Part shown: in pieces, positions 7,262 to 16,151 of the stretch
How positions within the stretch are numbered: position 1 is the first letter of the stretch
Layout of the letters: the number at the start of each line of letters is the position of its first letter
NCBI GenBank assembly: GCA_900766045.1
Contig: CAAFTW010000057.1
Coordinates: forward strand, 1 to 34,972
Source of the DNA: Clostridia bacterium
GTDB taxonomy: Bacteria; Bacillota; Clostridia; Peptostreptococcales; Anaerovoracaceae
DNA length: 34,972 bases
Direction of reading: 5' to 3'
Notes under the pieces: model-generated
What the model saw: the letters and a program-made list of their open reading frames with translations, nothing else
Databases searched by the model: none
What the model was told of the DNA's origin: nothing
Position numbers and translations under genes: made by a program

Positions 7262-8005
7262 TTACTCCGCCTTTTCCGGCTGAATGTTCTCCAGCAGGCG
7301 GCGCGCGATGAGCTCAAAGTTTTTCCGGATATAGGTGTCTGGCTTCAGGACAATCGGAACACCGAGGTTGGTGGAAATGTTGATGTTCCGGTCACTCTGG
7401 ATGACGCCGATGAGCTCCGGGCGCATCATCTGGGTGATTTCTTCCAGTTTCGGGGTGTAGCCCTGGCGCATGAGTTCGGCGATGACGCGGTTGACGACGA
7501 TGTAACGCTCGTGGATCCCGAGCTGGAGAAGTTCGCTGTCTACGGAGTCGGCGTTTCTCAGGGCGGCGTATTCCGGTGTGGTGACGATGACAGCGGCATC
7601 GGCTCCGCCGGAAGCGGTGACCAGGCCGTCGTCGATGCCGCTCGGGGCGTCGATGATAACGATGTCGAACATCTCTTTCAGCTTTTCACACAGGACTTTG
7701 CAGTGGAGCGGAGTGATGGTGCCGTCGTCGCGCATGGGTGTGGCACCCATGATGTACAGCTTCTCAAAGCGTGAGTCTCTGACCAGGGCCTGTTTGATTT
7801 TACAGAGTCCGGTCATGACGTCATAGGCATCGTAAACAACGTTGTTTTCCAGTCCGCAGTAGAGGTCTACGTTGCGCATTCCCATGTCCATGTCCAGGAT
7901 CACGACGCTGAGCCCGTGAAGGGCGAATGTCGCGCCGAGATTTACGGAGAACATTGTTTTTCCCGTTCCGCCTTTACCCGATGCAATTAAGTAGACTTTG
8001 CCCAT
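7262..8005 (-). CDS. minD: MinD-type ParA-family ATPase
   Basis: MinD positions the division septum by binding membrane and MinC in its ATP state. The 247-residue protein has the deviant Walker A SGKGGTGKT (9-17, signature K11 and catalytic K16), the family motif LDMDMGMRNVDLYCGLEN, and IVIIDAPSGID as Walker B. It ends shortly after IARRLLENIQPEKAE and lacks the C-terminal amphipathic membrane-targeting helix that normally adds about 15-20 residues. No minC or minE lies nearby, although in many Clostridia the order is mre-PBP2-minC-minD-minE-rodA. GGGAGG precedes the start. It is the last gene of the cell-shape cluster. Confidence 0.85.
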   Translation of the reverse strand: MGKVYLIASGKGGTGKTMFSVNLGATFALHGLSVVILDMDMGMRNVDLYCGLENNVVYDAYDVMTGLCKIKQALVRDSRFEKLYIMGATPMRDDGTITPLHCKVLCEKLKEMFDIVIIDAPSGIDDGLVTASGGADAAVIVTTPEYAALRNADSVDSELLQLGIHERYIVVNRVIAELMRQGYTPKLEEITQMMRPELIGVIQSDRNINISTNLGVPIVLKPDTYIRKNFELIARRLLENIQPEKAE

Positions 8006-8050
8006 TTTTGCCTCCCATGTGTGAATAAATCCTTCTCTCTATTTTCTTTT

Positions 8051-8070
8051 CCGGCAGTCCCGCCTGCCGG
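8051..8070. repeat. Hairpin in the minD leader
   Basis: A perfect 7-bp stem (CCGGCAG/CTGCCGG) with a 6-nt loop lies 46 nt before the minD start. A run of A follows on the minus strand, so it is not a minus-strand terminator; it may separate minD expression from that of PBP2. Confidence 0.45.
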
Positions 8071-8284
8071 CCTTCTTTTCTTCTGCCCGCCAGTGAACAT
8101 CGCAGCAGAGACTGGATTTCCCGGCGTTTTCCAGCTGCCCGTGGCGTACTGCGTTTTCAGGGCTCCAAGGTTTCCAGGCTTCCAGAGCGCCGGGCCTTCA
8201 GATCATACCGCGGCGCCGGCGGCTTTCCGTCCGTCAGGCCCCTTGCGCGTGCTGCTTTTGTCCCGCCGGGGAAAACGGCGGAGA

Positions 8285-11035
8285 CTAATCCGCCGTGTTG
8301 TTTCCAGTCTGTGTGGTCGTGCTGGTCTTTCCGCTGCTCTTGCCGTAGAGCTGGAAATACTTGGTCAGGATGGCCTTGTTTACCGGGGCCGCGTGGATGG
8401 ATGTGCCTCCCTGAATCAGCAGGGTGACGACGGCGATACGCGGATTATCGGCCGGCGCGAAGGTCTCGGTCCAGGAATAGTAGTCGTAGGAGCCCTTGGC
8501 CGCGTCGATCATCTTGGTCGTGATCTTATAGTTGCTGGCCATGCGCAGGGCCATGTCGGCTGCGTCCTCCTCGGAGGAGTAAACTTCCGGCTGCTCGCGC
8601 ATCAGCTTCTTAATGTTCTTATCGACCTGCTTCCATGTGACGCTGGTGCCTGCCTGGCTGTTGTAGGAGGCCAGGTGCTGCTTCAGGTACTTGATTTCGC
8701 TGGCCGGCTGCGGTGTGCCCTGGTTCTCCGCGGTTCCGGTCTTTCCGGCTACGGAGTACTTATAGCTTCCGAACACGGTCTGCAGGGTTCCGTATTTCGC
8801 AACTCGCTTCATGCCCGTGACGACTGCAGGGATCGTGCTGCTCTTCAGCTTGATCGTTCTGCGGTCTTTCGACTTGTCGACGGTGCCCTTGTTCTCTACG
8901 CCGGAAACCAGGCTGGCGCGGTTGTAAACGCCATCGTTGGCCAATGCGGAGATGTAGGTACACATCTGAATCGGCGTGTAGGCGTTGTCTCCCTGTCCGA
9001 TACTGATATTGAACTGGTCGGCGATCGTCCATGTGGCCTGCGCGAAGTAGGTGTACTTGATTACGGATGCCGCGGAAGCAATCTTGGACTGCTTCATGTC
9101 CGTCTCCTTGGAAAGCCTGGAAATCAGCTTTGTGTAGGACGGGTTGGCTTCCATCCAGCTGCAGATCGTGTTGATGTTCTTCTTCAGCTTAGAATAATTG
9201 GAGTACACATCCTTCGGGAAGTAAGTATGCGCGCTGTTATACAGGTAGCTCCACAGACTCGTTTTATAGGTCGCGAGCTTGCGGGCCTTGGTCGGGGACG
9301 GCGTTACCGTCTCACCCAGCTCGATACCGGTCTTCTGGCCCAGTCCGAACTGCTTGGACATACCGATGATTCTCGGAATCGTGATCTTCTTACTATAGCC
9401 CAGTGACTTCTTTGCTCCCCAGTCATAACCGGTTCCGATGGCGATGAAGTAGGTGTTGGAAGAATGCTGCAGACCAAGTGCCAGATTCTCGGCACCGTAA
9501 GATCCGCCGCCGTCATTGTACTGCGCAGTACCCCATTTATGGCCGCCCAGCTGGATGTACATCGGGTCGGTGATGTAGTGGTTCGGGTCCAGGCCGCATT
9601 CCAGAGCGGTTACGGCTGTGACCGGCTTGAATGTGGATCCAGGTGCTACTGACGCCATTGTTGCGTTATTGTACAAAGGCGCAGGCGCAAGGGAATCACG
9701 GGTGTTTTTCGCCTGAACGGATTTCCATGCCTTGGCCGTAATTCCGTTCGCGAAGATATTCGGGTTATAGGAAGGATAGCTGGCCATGGCCAGGACTTCT
9801 CCAGTCTTCGTATCCATCGCTACGGTTGCGCCGCTCTGGCACTGGGAACCTGCCGCGCTGATGGCGCTCTGCAGGGCACTTTCTGCGGTTTTCTGCAGAT
9901 TCAGGTCGATGGTCAGGTAGACATCCTTGCCCTTTTTAGGCTTTGTCCTGCTGATGGTCTTTACATACTGGCCGCTGCTGTTGACCAGAATCTTCTTTAC
10001 GCCGCTCTTTCCATGAAGATAGGTCTCATAAGCGGACTCGATTCCGGAGCTTCCGATCAGGTCGGTAGAAGCATAACCCAGCTTGTCGACGTAGTAGCTG
10101 CTGTTGCTCTCAGAAATGCTTCCCATGTAGCCCATGATATGGCAGGCGGTATTCTTATTCGGATAATATCGCTTATACTGGGACTGAATGGACGCGCCAG
10201 GGATCGTGTTCTCGCCGACCTTGACGATGGTTTTCTTAGAGACTTCCTTCGCAACGGTGGCCGCGATATAGGACTCTGTGGATTTCATCTCATTTCTGAC
10301 GATGAGAATCTTTCTCGCGTCTTTATCACTCAGACTACTGCTGATCTTAAAGTTCTTTCGCAGCTTGTTGAATGCGGTCTTTGCGGATACACCATTTGAC
10401 TCCTGTTTACTGGAGAAGCATCCCCACTTGGTCAGGAAATTGGTCTTCTCCGAGTCGTAGGTATAGGTCATGGTCGACGGTGTAATCGGGACCGTAACGT
10501 TGTACGTGTTCTGCAGTTCCTCGATCGCCTCATAGCGGGTGTCGCTGGTTGGAATTCCGTAACGTGTACGCAGGGCCTTCAGCGCCTGCTCGGCAGAAAG
10601 GTTTTCTTTCAGATCCATGGATTTCAGCCATTCTTTCTGCTGCTTGTCATAGGTCCAGTACATCGATCCGTCTTTTTTCATCTTGATCGGGAACTCATCG
10701 ATATAGCTGTCTCCGTCCTTATCAAGAAGACGCATCAGCTTGAGAATATTCCGGTTGATCTTCTTCGTATCGCTGCTGGAAGAGCTGAAGGTGACCGAGA
10801 ATATCTGCTTGTTGCTCGCCAGCACCTGGCCGTTGCGGTCGTAGATGTTTCCACGCGGCGCAGAAGTATAGATCATTTTTGTACTCTGGCTGGATGCACT
10901 TTTGTCCCACTTATCGTGCTGTACGACGGTAAGAATGAACAGGCGGAGTGCCAGAATGAACATCAGCACCAGGATCAGGCCGACGATCATATAATATCGA
11001 TTACTGAATACATTATGCCTGCGATTTCCATTCAT
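8285..11035 (-). CDS. mrdA: Penicillin-binding protein 2, class B transpeptidase
   Basis: PBP2 cross-links new side-wall peptidoglycan with RodA and MreBCD. The protein has a membrane anchor (about 15-36), a PBP dimerisation/pedestal region, and a transpeptidase domain with STFK (catalytic S467), SSN (525-527) and KTGT (765-768). At 916 residues it is 200-300 longer than typical PBP2. The extra length lies in the N-terminal part (about 85-250), between SSN and KTGT (about 577-665, Lys/Tyr/Ser-rich) and after KTGT (about 773-857). It sits 13 bp downstream of mreD, consistent with one operon. A Thr/Ser-rich tail closes the protein. Confidence 0.92.
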   Translation of the reverse strand: MNGNRRHNVFSNRYYMIVGLILVLMFILALRLFILTVVQHDKWDKSASSQSTKMIYTSAPRGNIYDRNGQVLASNKQIFSVTFSSSSSDTKKINRNILKLMRLLDKDGDSYIDEFPIKMKKDGSMYWTYDKQQKEWLKSMDLKENLSAEQALKALRTRYGIPTSDTRYEAIEELQNTYNVTVPITPSTMTYTYDSEKTNFLTKWGCFSSKQESNGVSAKTAFNKLRKNFKISSSLSDKDARKILIVRNEMKSTESYIAATVAKEVSKKTIVKVGENTIPGASIQSQYKRYYPNKNTACHIMGYMGSISESNSSYYVDKLGYASTDLIGSSGIESAYETYLHGKSGVKKILVNSSGQYVKTISRTKPKKGKDVYLTIDLNLQKTAESALQSAISAAGSQCQSGATVAMDTKTGEVLAMASYPSYNPNIFANGITAKAWKSVQAKNTRDSLAPAPLYNNATMASVAPGSTFKPVTAVTALECGLDPNHYITDPMYIQLGGHKWGTAQYNDGGGSYGAENLALGLQHSSNTYFIAIGTGYDWGAKKSLGYSKKITIPRIIGMSKQFGLGQKTGIELGETVTPSPTKARKLATYKTSLWSYLYNSAHTYFPKDVYSNYSKLKKNINTICSWMEANPSYTKLISRLSKETDMKQSKIASAASVIKYTYFAQATWTIADQFNISIGQGDNAYTPIQMCTYISALANDGVYNRASLVSGVENKGTVDKSKDRRTIKLKSSTIPAVVTGMKRVAKYGTLQTVFGSYKYSVAGKTGTAENQGTPQPASEIKYLKQHLASYNSQAGTSVTWKQVDKNIKKLMREQPEVYSSEEDAADMALRMASNYKITTKMIDAAKGSYDYYSWTETFAPADNPRIAVVTLLIQGGTSIHAAPVNKAILTKYFQLYGKSSGKTSTTTQTGNNTAD

Positions 11036-11048
11036 TCGCTAAACCTCA

Positions 11049-11567
11049 CTAGATATACCAGTTTTTCTTGTTTCTCTTATGCTCATCCACGGACAGACGC
11101 CAGTAAATCAGCATAAATACAATCGTATTCTCCGCAATCTGCTCCGGCATCGTCTTCAGTGCCGTCATGAAACTGTAAGGACTTGAAGCGGCATGTGCAA
11201 GTCCCCAGTATATCAATGAATAGACGATGGTAACAAGGATCGAAACAATCAGCGCGACCAGGGCACTTCTGCTGTTGAACAGATGCCGCGTAAACAGGAT
11301 CAGCAGGATCACCCCGAAGGTTGATACCATGCCGATACCCAGGAAATATCCGAACACCGCGTCTTCCAGAAGAGCGTAAATCATGCCCATAACCATCCAC
11401 AGCAGATTATCCGCATAAACCATGGTCAGCGCAGCCGTAAGCATCAGAATGATGTTCGGCGTCTGCATTCCCGGGAAGAGGCCGTGCAGAAACGGCTGCA
11501 GCACCAGTGCCGCCGTAAACGCGATGATCCCCTTCCAGGAATCTTTCAGGCTGGAAAATCCGGTCAT
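11049..11567 (-). CDS. mreD: Rod-shape protein MreD
   Basis: MreD is the small integral membrane partner of MreC in the elongasome. The 172-residue product has about five hydrophobic segments and a basic cytoplasmic end (DEHKRNKKN). Sequence conservation of MreD is poor, so the call rests on size, hydrophobicity and position: it starts one base after the mreC stop and precedes PBP2. Confidence 0.88.
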   Translation of the reverse strand: MTGFSSLKDSWKGIIAFTAALVLQPFLHGLFPGMQTPNIILMLTAALTMVYADNLLWMVMGMIYALLEDAVFGYFLGIGMVSTFGVILLILFTRHLFNSRSALVALIVSILVTIVYSLIYWGLAHAASSPYSFMTALKTMPEQIAENTIVFMLIYWRLSVDEHKRNKKNWYI

Positions 11568-11568
11568 T

Positions 11569-12390
11569 TTACTTTATCAGTACAGCAACCTGCTGCAGAG
11601 CCTCAAAGTCAACCGCTGGTGCGACGGTGATCTTCTGCAGCTGCTGATTGCTGTCATAACGGACGTTGGTAACTTTTCCGATGGTGATTCCGGCCGGATA
11701 GCTTCCCATGCCGGATGTAACGATGGTATCTCCCTGAACGATCGTAGCGCTGCTGTCCAGGGTATATCCGGTCAGAGTTTTAGCCGTACTGCCGTTCAGA
11801 AGGCCCAGGATCTTATGATTGCTCTTGACCATAAAACTGAGCTGCAGGTCCTGATCCATCAGAGTGGCCACCTTCGACCATCCGGCACCGACTGATTTTA
11901 CGGTTCCGACCAGTCCGTCGCCGTTGACAACCAGATCGCCCTTCCTCACGCCGTTATTCCGGCCCAGGTTGATGGTGAGCATATTCATCCAGTTGGTTCC
12001 GTCCATGGCAGTGACATCGCCAGATACCATATCGGTAGAATCTCCCGTTCCCTTATACTTCAGTGCTTTTTTCAAAGCCTTCAGGTCGCTCTTTTCATTC
12101 TGCGTCATGGTCAGCGACGCGACCTGGCGCTTCAGTGATTCATTCTCTTTTTTCAGTTTCTCATTTTCACTCTTTAGTGATCCCTCAGAGCCAAAGGAAG
12201 CAAAACCGCTGTGGATTTTACGTCCCAGTGAAGAAAACGGCTGCACAACCTTGCCGGCTGCCGTACCGGCTGTGCTGGAGATGACTCCGCCGTCTCCGCC
12301 TGTCGCTGCCGCAAAAATAATAAAGGCGAGCGCCAGCACAATAATTATCAATAGAAAACTAACAACTTTATGTTCTCTGATCCACCTCAT
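11569..12390 (-). CDS. mreC: Rod-shape protein MreC
   Basis: MreC spans the membrane once and links MreB filaments to PBP2 outside. The 273-residue protein has a membrane helix (about 9-29), a coiled coil (about 72-111, repeated Lys/Glu/Leu heptads) and the double beta-barrel region with DLVVNGDGLVGTVKSVG (about 151-167) and VTSGMGSYPAGITIG (about 224-238). It lies 58 bp after mreB and is immediately followed by mreD. Confidence 0.92.
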   Translation of the reverse strand: MRWIREHKVVSFLLIIIVLALAFIIFAAATGGDGGVISSTAGTAAGKVVQPFSSLGRKIHSGFASFGSEGSLKSENEKLKKENESLKRQVASLTMTQNEKSDLKALKKALKYKGTGDSTDMVSGDVTAMDGTNWMNMLTINLGRNNGVRKGDLVVNGDGLVGTVKSVGAGWSKVATLMDQDLQLSFMVKSNHKILGLLNGSTAKTLTGYTLDSSATIVQGDTIVTSGMGSYPAGITIGKVTNVRYDSNQQLQKITVAPAVDFEALQQVAVLIK

Positions 12391-12414
12391 AGAGAATTAC
12401 CCCCGATGACGACA

Positions 12415-12436
12415 AACGGCCGGTTCGTGCCGGCCG
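12415..12436 (-). terminator. Weak stem-loop between mreB and mreC
   Basis: A 7-bp GC-only stem (CGGCCGG/CCGGCCG) with a 6-nt loop is followed on the minus strand by TTTGT. It could cause partial termination, giving more mreB than mreC transcript. Confidence 0.4.
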
Positions 12437-12448
12437 CCTGTCTCTCTT

Positions 12449-13495
12449 TTATCCTCTGCGAACGCTCGTCGCATAAATTTTCAGCTTTTCAATGTCGTTC
12501 AGACTCATTCCGGTTCCGGCCGCAACCGCCTCGAACGCATTCTCTGCAGTTGTTACCTTCAGTCCCGTTGCCTTGGAGATGACATGGTCAAGTCCTCTGA
12601 CCAGTCCGCCGCCTCCGGAAAGCATCATGCCGTTGTTGGCGATATCTGCGGCAACTTCCGGTGGTGCCTTCTCGATGGTGGTCTTTACACCATCGACGAT
12701 GACCTCTACAGATTCCTGCAGCGCCAGCATCATGTCCTTATTCGATACCTCGATGGTCTTCGGCAGTCCGGAGATCAGGTCTCTTCCACTTGCCTTGGTG
12801 GTCTCGATCATTTCATTTCCGTCTTCATCAACCGGAAGCTCCGCACAGCCGATCTTCATCTTCAGCTGTTCAGCTGTACGCTCTCCGATAGCCAGTGCGT
12901 GACGCTTTCTCATATAGTTGATAATCGCTTCGTTGAACTTATCTCCTGCGTAGCGGATGGAGCTTGACGCAACGATTCCGCCCAGAGCGATGATGGCGAT
13001 GTCGCTGGTGCCGCCTCCGATGTCTGCGATCATGCAGGCATTGGAACTGTCTACATCCAGTCCGGCACCGATTGCTGCTGCCATCGGCTCTTCCAGAATA
13101 TATACTTCAGAAGCGCCCAGCTGACGGACAACCTCGTTTACCGCTCTCTTCTCAACATCTGTGACACCACTCGGCACACCGACGACTACACGGAAATTCT
13201 TTACCTTATTAGAAGAAACAACCTTCTCGATGAACTTGGTCAGCATATCCGCTGTGCGGTCGAAATCGGAGATGACTCCGTCTCTCAGCGGACGGACGAC
13301 CTCAATATTCGTCGGCGCCTTGCCGATCATGTTTTTTGCCTCAAGACCGACAGCCAGCACCTTTCCGCTGCGCTTGTCGAATGCGATGACAGACGGTTCG
13401 TTCAGCACGATTCCGCTGTCCTTGATATAGATCAGCGTGTTCGCTGTTCCCAGGTCAATTCCCATGTCCTTCGTCATGATTTTAAACATACCCAT
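12449..13495 (-). CDS. mreB: Bacterial actin MreB
   Basis: MreB forms membrane-bound filaments that orient side-wall synthesis. The product (348 residues from this start) has the phosphate-1 motif GIDLGTANTLIY, the ADIGGGTSDIAII phosphate-2 motif and the LSGGGGLVRGLD adenosine motif of the actin fold. The frame is open to a TTG at 13504 that lies very close to GGAGGT. The ATG at 13495 has a longer spacing (about 12 nt) but gives the usual N-terminus, so three codons are uncertain. It follows radC and precedes mreC. Confidence 0.93.
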   Translation of the reverse strand: MGMFKIMTKDMGIDLGTANTLIYIKDSGIVLNEPSVIAFDKRSGKVLAVGLEAKNMIGKAPTNIEVVRPLRDGVISDFDRTADMLTKFIEKVVSSNKVKNFRVVVGVPSGVTDVEKRAVNEVVRQLGASEVYILEEPMAAAIGAGLDVDSSNACMIADIGGGTSDIAIIALGGIVASSSIRYAGDKFNEAIINYMRKRHALAIGERTAEQLKMKIGCAELPVDEDGNEMIETTKASGRDLISGLPKTIEVSNKDMMLALQESVEVIVDGVKTTIEKAPPEVAADIANNGMMLSGGGGLVRGLDHVISKATGLKVTTAENAFEAVAAGTGMSLNDIEKLKIYATSVRRG

Positions 13496-13592
13496 CTTAT
13501 GCAAATACCTCCAACTGATGTCAATATGTATGTATTAAGCGGAATGCTGAACATCCCAATGAAAAAACACAATTCTGCAGCGCCTGCGGGGT

Positions 13593-14357
13593 TTACTGCA
13601 GGCCGCGTTTTCTTATGGCGTCCGCCTCTCCGTCTTCACCCGTGCGCTCGCCCTCATAGAAGTCCTGCGGAATCACGCCCAAGTCCGTCATGCTCTGAAA
13701 GACGCCGTCTCCCAGAATGATGTGGTCCAGAACACGGATTCCCAGAAGCCTTCCGCATTCCACGAGTCTCTCCGTAACCTGAAAATCCGCATGACTCGGC
13801 TCCGGATCCCCTGTCGGATGATTATGCAGGAAAATCACTCCCGCAGCACTCATCCTGACGGCCTTCAGGAATGCCTCTCTCGGATGCACCGGCGCGCTGG
13901 ACAGTTCCCCGACGGAAACCTCCTCCCAGCCGATCATCTCACACTTCTGATTCACACAGACACAGATGAAATGCTCTTTCTTCTCAAAACGCAGGCGGTC
14001 CATGAACAGGTCTGCGGTTTCCTGCGGACTTCCCGCCGCCGCCCGCTCCGGCTGACGGCTTGCCGCCATCCTCTTTCCGAGCTCTGCGGCTGCCCGCACG
14101 GCCATGGCCTTGGCATCGCCCATGCCGCGGATCTTTTTCAGATCCTCATTCTGCAGCGTTCCCAGGTCGTACAGACCGCCGGGACACTGCGCGATAATGT
14201 CTTCTGCCAGAGTCAGCGCCGACCGCTCCCGCGTTCCTGTCCGGATAATCAGAGCCAGCAGCTCGATATTCGACAAAGCCTGAACGCCCAAGGAGAGACC
14301 CCGCTCAAGCGGCCGTTCAGCCGGCGGCATTGACTGGATACTCATGAATCCTTCCAT
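13593..14357 (-). CDS. radC: RadC family protein (JAMM/MPN+ domain)
   Basis: RadC proteins have an N-terminal helix-hairpin-helix region (about 35-95, including IRGMGDAKA) and a JAMM metal-binding domain. The signature HNHPTGDPEPSHAD is intact, with the conserved upstream Glu in the EVSVGELS segment. The true function is unsettled; the old link to DNA repair was shown not to hold in E. coli. The gene commonly sits next to mreBCD, as here, and its product is 254 residues, slightly over the usual 225. The last 20 residues are charged and not family-like. Confidence 0.9.
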   Translation of the reverse strand: MEGFMSIQSMPPAERPLERGLSLGVQALSNIELLALIIRTGTRERSALTLAEDIIAQCPGGLYDLGTLQNEDLKKIRGMGDAKAMAVRAAAELGKRMAASRQPERAAAGSPQETADLFMDRLRFEKKEHFICVCVNQKCEMIGWEEVSVGELSSAPVHPREAFLKAVRMSAAGVIFLHNHPTGDPEPSHADFQVTERLVECGRLLGIRVLDHIILGDGVFQSMTDLGVIPQDFYEGERTGEDGEADAIRKRGLQ

Positions 14358-14590
14358 CCTTTCCCGTCCGGCCGGTCACATGCAGGTTTATGGCATTATG
14401 GATTCCGCTTCAGAAGAAGCCTGTTCCCTGTCTGCCTTACTTGTCTCTGCTCTGATTTCCCAGCAGACTTTACAATCTGAAGGCATCAGAGCATTCATTT
14501 CTGTGTACGCATATCCACACACAGAAAACGGTTACACACGTACGCCGGTTCCACAGCCCTTTCTTATTCGGGCGCAAAACCGTAATTTAA

Positions 14591-14619
14591 ATTATACCAT
14601 CGAACCCGTCATTATACAA
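14591..14619 (-). promoter_or_regulatory. Candidate radC-mre promoter
   Basis: On the minus strand TTGTAT (14614-14619) and TATAAT (14591-14596) are spaced 17 bp. The spacer overlaps a perfect 8-bp inverted repeat (AACCCGTC/GACGGGTT, 14603-14627), which may be an operator or a hairpin ending the nrdR-cmk transcript. About 235 bp of leader separate it from radC, and nothing else is recognisable in that stretch. Confidence 0.35.
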
Positions 14620-14645
14620 GACGGGTTAAACGATGAATATCCGCT

Positions 14646-15806
14646 CTACTGCGCGTGATTGCACCGTTCCAGGATGGATGTGCAGATTTCATCGACCACT
14701 TCTTCAATGTTCATGTTCGTAGAATCGATTTCCATTGCGTCGTCGGCTTTTTTCAGAGGGTTGAGCTTGCGGTGCGTGTCTCTGTAATCTCTGTCTTTTA
14801 CATCCTTCAGGATTTCTTCATAGCTGACGTGTTCTCCGCGTTCCTGCAGCTCCTTATATCTTCTGCGGGCGCGTTCTTCCGGTTCTGCCGTCAGATAGAA
14901 CTTGAACTGCGCGTCCTTGAAGACGTTGGTTCCGATGTCGCGGCCGTCCATGATGACGCTTTTTTCATGGCCGATCTTTCTCTGAACGGCAACCAGTTTC
15001 TCTCTTACTGCGCCCACCTGTGCGCATTCTGAAGCTGCTGCGGAAATTTCCGGCGTGCGGATTTCCTTTTCTACGTCTCTTCCGTCCAGATAAATCTTTC
15101 CATCGATGAAGTTAATCTCGGTCCGTCCAAGCATATCCTTCAGTGCTTTCTCATCTTCCGGCTGGATGTTTTCTCTTCTCATCTTCAGCCCGACTGCGCG
15201 GTACATGGCGCCCGTGTCGATATAGTCGACATGCAGCTTCTCTGCTGCCTTCTTCGCAATGGTGCTCTTTCCTGCGCCGCTCGGCCCGTCAATCGCGATG
15301 CGGATGATTTCTCCTTCAGGCAATGCTGTCACTTTCCAGTCCTCCTGTTCATTATGCTCTGCGCGGAGCTTGTCTATTTCTCTGGCAAAAGTCTCAACGT
15401 CTGTGAACTGTCTGTACACGGACGCAAAGCGGATGTAGGCAACCTGGTCGACCGCTCTGAGCTCGTCCATGACCAGCTCGCCGATTTTTTCACTCGGAAC
15501 TTCCTTATCCATCCGGCTGCTGAGATTCCGTTCAATCCTGCTTGCCATTTCTTCAATCTGCTTCATGGAAACCGGGCGCTTTTCTGTTGCCTTGACGATT
15601 CCGCCGATAACCTTGCTGCGGTTGAACGCCTCTCTGCGCCCATCTTTCTTTACAACCATCAGTGTCGATTCCTCAACCTTTTCATAGGTTGTGAAGCGCC
15701 TTCCGCAGTGATCACAGATCCTGCGCCTTCTGATTGCGTGACCGTCATCCGTCTGTCTAGAATCAATGACTCTGGTTCCACCATGATCACAAAATGGGCA
15801 TTTCAT
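14646..15806 (-). CDS. NrdR repressor fused to cytidylate kinase
   Basis: One uninterrupted 386-codon frame encodes two complete proteins. Residues 1-150 are NrdR, the ATP/dATP-sensing repressor of ribonucleotide reductase genes: a zinc ribbon with C3, C6, C31 and C34, followed by the ATP-cone (about 49-139, with VVKKDGRREAFNRSK). Residues about 166-386 are CMP/dCMP kinase: P-loop GPSGAGKST (174-182), DTGAMYRAV (197-205), MDGRDIGTNVF (286-296) and the RDYRDTHR lid (339-346). The linker is about 15 residues. An in-frame GAAGGAG (15311-15317) lies 5 nt before an ATC codon (I168) where a free-standing Cmk would begin, possibly the relic of a separate ribosome-binding site. No close NrdR box was confirmed upstream. 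Confidence 0.9.
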   Translation of the reverse strand: MKCPFCDHGGTRVIDSRQTDDGHAIRRRRICDHCGRRFTTYEKVEESTLMVVKKDGRREAFNRSKVIGGIVKATEKRPVSMKQIEEMASRIERNLSSRMDKEVPSEKIGELVMDELRAVDQVAYIRFASVYRQFTDVETFAREIDKLRAEHNEQEDWKVTALPEGEIIRIAIDGPSGAGKSTIAKKAAEKLHVDYIDTGAMYRAVGLKMRRENIQPEDEKALKDMLGRTEINFIDGKIYLDGRDVEKEIRTPEISAAASECAQVGAVREKLVAVQRKIGHEKSVIMDGRDIGTNVFKDAQFKFYLTAEPEERARRRYKELQERGEHVSYEEILKDVKDRDYRDTHRKLNPLKKADDAMEIDSTNMNIEEVVDEICTSILERCNHAQ

Positions 15807-16151
15807 ATTTCTTCCGCCTTTCTCTGCTGTTCCCTGTTACCTTCAAAACACATTCCCTCATTTTACTATAGTATACTGCAATTTACCACCGTGTTTTCCA
15901 TGTGTTTATGGTGATTTTATATTCTCCGCGGCTTCCCCGGCGGGATTTCTCCGATTTGCCTGATGATTTCAGCATCCCGGGACACTTTCGCCGTGCTGGA
16001 GCCGCGGGAGTGTCCCGGGGCCCTGTTACGGCCGCAGATATATAAAGAACTGCCGCTCCGGGATGTGCGTGTTTATTCCCGGGGCGGCAGCCCGTATCAT
16101 CGTTTCTTTCAGTTTTCTGATTCCTGCAGCTGCTTCCGGAAAGGAAATTCC
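15807..16151. other. Spacer between foldase gene and nrdR-cmk
   Basis: This 345-bp stretch holds the foldase terminator (16041-16090), a second perfect 11-bp inverted repeat (CCCGGGACACT, 15976-15986 with 16009-16019) without a U-run, and an AT-rich segment (15858-15895). That segment includes the palindrome TACTATAGTA (15864-15873), which may belong to the nrdR-cmk promoter. No convincing -35/-10 pair was found. Confidence 0.45.
16041..16090 (-). terminator. Foldase gene terminator
   Basis: A 14-bp stem (16050-16063 with 16077-16090, 13 pairs plus one G-T) lies 61 nt past the stop codon. On the minus strand it is followed by TTCTTTATATAT, a moderate U-tract. Confidence 0.6.

Noticed and set aside
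8021..9406. 461-codon plus-strand frame opposite PBP2
   Set aside because: Most of it is the complement of conserved transpeptidase coding sequence; no ribosome-binding site or known motif.
15864..15873. NrdR box upstream of nrdR-cmk
   Set aside because: TACTATAGTA is palindromic, but its length and ends do not fit the 16-bp NrdR box pattern, and no second box is present.
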